This document shows, piece after piece, positions 63,230-64,000 of a DNA stretch of 64,000 bases. Below the pieces are notes generated by a model that did no database searches, was not told where the DNA came from, and saw only the letters and a program-made list of their open reading frames with translations. Origin of the DNA: Rothia sp. P100 (GTDB lineage Bacteria; Actinomycetota; Actinomycetes; Actinomycetales; Micrococcaceae). The stretch spans positions 124,001 through 188,000 of the forward strand of contig NZ_JAMAYG010000001.1 in the NCBI RefSeq assembly GCF_023712425.1. Reading direction: 5' to 3'. Each line of letters begins with the position of its first letter. The stretch's first letter is position 1. Both the position numbers and the translations under genes were made by a program.

Positions 63230-63318
63230 GATTCTATTCTTGCACGTAGGGCTTGGATAAAGAGTGAACTATACGGTAAAACAGCGCTAGTGTGGCATAG
63301 GAGCTCTAAATAAAAAGA

Positions 63319-63346
63319 AAACCTCCACTCAAATGAGTGGAGGTTT
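63319..63346 (-). terminator. Terminator of the downstream tRNA-Glu gene
   Basis: AAACCTCCACTCA and TGAGTGGAGGTTT are perfect 13-base arms; on the minus strand a TTTCTTTTTA tract follows. Confidence 0.92.
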
Positions 63347-63354
63347 CTTGCCTG

Positions 63355-63427
63355 TGACCCCAACCGGATTCGAACCGGTGTTGCCGCCGTGAGAGGGCGG
63401 AGTACTAGGCCGCTATACGATGGGGCC
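63355..63427 (-). tRNA. tRNA-Glu (CUC), copy 1
   Basis: 73 bases; acceptor arm GGCCCCA with TGGGGTC, anticodon loop CTCTCAC giving anticodon CUC, and T-arm GGTTCGAATCC. The CCA end is not encoded. Identical to the copy at 63618. Confidence 0.96.
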
Positions 63428-63472
63428 GTCTTCATTTCTGAAGCGTTACTCCTCAAGAGCAACAGATATAAG

Positions 63473-63500
63473 CATATAGGCAAGGTGGGTTTTGGTGCAA
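63473..63500 (-). promoter_or_regulatory. Predicted promoter of tRNA-Glu copy 1
   Basis: TTGCAC (63500-63495) and TATATG (63478-63473) are separated by 16 bases on the minus strand. The same TTGCAC -35 appears before the tRNA-Gln gene. Confidence 0.45.
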
Positions 63501-63579
63501 ACCTAGGAGCAATGCTTTGCATCACGCTCAAACCGAAGCTTGGCAGCGGGACGTTTAGTGAATGGTGGGTTTAATAAAG

Positions 63580-63609
63580 AAAACCTCCACTCAAATGAGT
63601 GGAGGTTTT
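63580..63609 (-). terminator. Terminator of the tRNA-Gln/tRNA-Glu unit
   Basis: AAAACCTCCACTCA and TGAGTGGAGGTTTT are perfect 14-base arms; on the minus strand CTTTATTAAA follows. Confidence 0.9.
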
Positions 63610-63617
63610 CTTGCCTG

Positions 63618-63690
63618 TGACCCCAACCGGATTCGAACCGGTGTTGCCGCCGTGAGAGGGCGGAGTACTAGGCCGCTATACGATGGGGCC
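63618..63690 (-). tRNA. tRNA-Glu (CUC), copy 2
   Basis: 73 bases, identical to the copy at 63355: anticodon loop CTCTCAC, anticodon CUC. It follows tRNA-Gln by 23 bases, and the two are probably co-transcribed. Confidence 0.96.
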
Positions 63691-63713
63691 GTAACAACTT
63701 TTCAAGCTGTTCG

Positions 63714-63785
63714 CTGGGATACCAGGACTCGAACCTAGAATGACGGTACCAGAAACCGTAGTGTTGCCAATTACACCATATCCCA
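63714..63785 (-). tRNA. tRNA-Gln (CUG)
   Basis: 72 bases; acceptor arm TGGGATA with TATCCCA, anticodon loop TTCTGGT giving CUG, and T-arm GGTTCGAGTCC with discriminator G. CCA is not encoded. Confidence 0.96.
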
Positions 63786-63839
63786 TTATTGTTTGTTGCT
63801 GCGTTTTGTTCTTCAAACTCATCGCCGCAACGAGTAATA

Positions 63840-63868
63840 ACTCTATACGCTTTACTCGGGGTGTGCAA
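63840..63868 (-). promoter_or_regulatory. Predicted promoter of tRNA-Gln/tRNA-Glu
   Basis: TTGCAC (63868-63863) with TAGAGT (63845-63840) at 17 bases, or TATAGA at 15 bases, on the minus strand. The remaining bases to the end of the window show nothing that I can support. Confidence 0.4.
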
Positions 63869-64000
63869 CTTGAAATAGGTAGACCTGAGTCACACCTAAA
63901 TTTGCGCCCTAAATGGGCTCTGCAATACCAAAGTTTAGAGGGGTGGAGCCGGCTCTAATCCGCCGTAAATTGTCTTTAATTTGCTGGATTGCTTACCGGT

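Larger units (their letters stand above)
63314..63429. repeat. Duplicated tRNA-Glu unit, copy 1
   Basis: A 116-base unit, containing a terminator hairpin and the whole tRNA-Glu gene, is repeated at 63576-63692 with a single extra T. The 146-base spacer between the copies is unrelated to the unit and holds a promoter. Confidence 0.95.
63576..63692. repeat. Duplicated tRNA-Glu unit, copy 2
   Basis: A 117-base copy of the unit at 63314-63429. It differs by one T in the terminator arm region. Confidence 0.95.

Noticed and set aside
1-64000. Apparent frequency of the heptamer GGACGCC and its complement
   Set aside because: A rough count shows only a modest excess over what base composition predicts, and many cases are Asp-Ala codons; not enough for an uptake or segregation signal.

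Overview
This window is about 64 kb of core chromosome from a Gram-positive actinobacterium. The gene order is close to the well-known actinobacterial block found in Mycobacterium tuberculosis (xerC, dprA, comM, yraN, DUF2469, rnhB, lepB, rplS, trmD, rimM, KH, rpsP, ffh, glnB, amt, ftsY, smc, mutM, rnc, yceD, coaD, rsmD, recG, DAK2, thiL, ddl, gpsA, leuD, leuC, iclR). Several traits point to the family Micrococcaceae, and the moderate GC content suggests a Rothia-like organism rather than Micrococcus or Kocuria: a fused OleBC in an alkene-synthesis cluster, DUF3145 after fabF, and DUF3515. The genus is an inference from gene content.

Layout. 1-2.9 kb (+): the end of a type II fatty acid synthesis operon (fabH, acpP, fabF). 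2.9-9.2 kb (-): DUF3145, xerC, dprA, comM/yifB, yraN, DUF2469, rnhB. 9.2-13.7 kb (-): two signal peptidases, rplS with a structured leader, trmD, rimM, khpA, rpsP. 13.9-20.1 kb (-): a NatAB-type ABC exporter, a LuxR-type two-component system and a 633-residue orphan protein. 20.2-25.2 kb (-): NUDIX hydrolase, ffh, xthA, glnK, amt. 25.4-34.4 kb: aldehyde dehydrogenase, ftsY, an MFS transporter (+), an alpha/beta hydrolase, smc. 34.5-39.5 kb (+): oleA, oleBC and oleD, set between smc and mutM. 39.6-42.9 kb (-): mutM, rnc, rpmF, yceD, coaD. 43.0-44.2 kb (+): an aminotransferase. 44.2-51.2 kb (-): LURP-one protein, rsmD, recG, DAK2, thiL and a Pro/Thr-repeat surface protein. 51.4 kb (+): DUF3515 lipoprotein. 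52-58.7 kb (-): ddl, gpsA, plsC, murA, leuD, leuC, then a divergent iclR (+). 59.8-63.2 kb (-): two overlapping dynamin-like GTPases. 63.3-63.8 kb (-): tRNA-Gln and two tRNA-Glu genes.

How the parts fit. The fab genes supply acyl chains, and the ole cluster condenses two of them head-to-head into a long-chain alkene. ffh, ftsY and the two signal peptidases serve protein export. murA and ddl make cell-wall precursors; gpsA and plsC start phospholipid synthesis. amt-glnK is a nitrogen-responsive pair with a GlnR-type box upstream. The two-component system and the ABC exporter share a TAGGGGGA palindrome upstream of each operon, which suggests one regulon.

Points most worth a second look: the structured rplS leader with a well-placed promoter, the shared palindrome, the low-complexity insertion in the RecG wedge domain, MutM with only three of its four zinc cysteines, the ole cluster at the smc-mutM junction, the paired dynamins, a dispersed AAGGACGCCGG hairpin, and the 633-residue orphan. 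I see no insertion sequence, prophage or CRISPR array.
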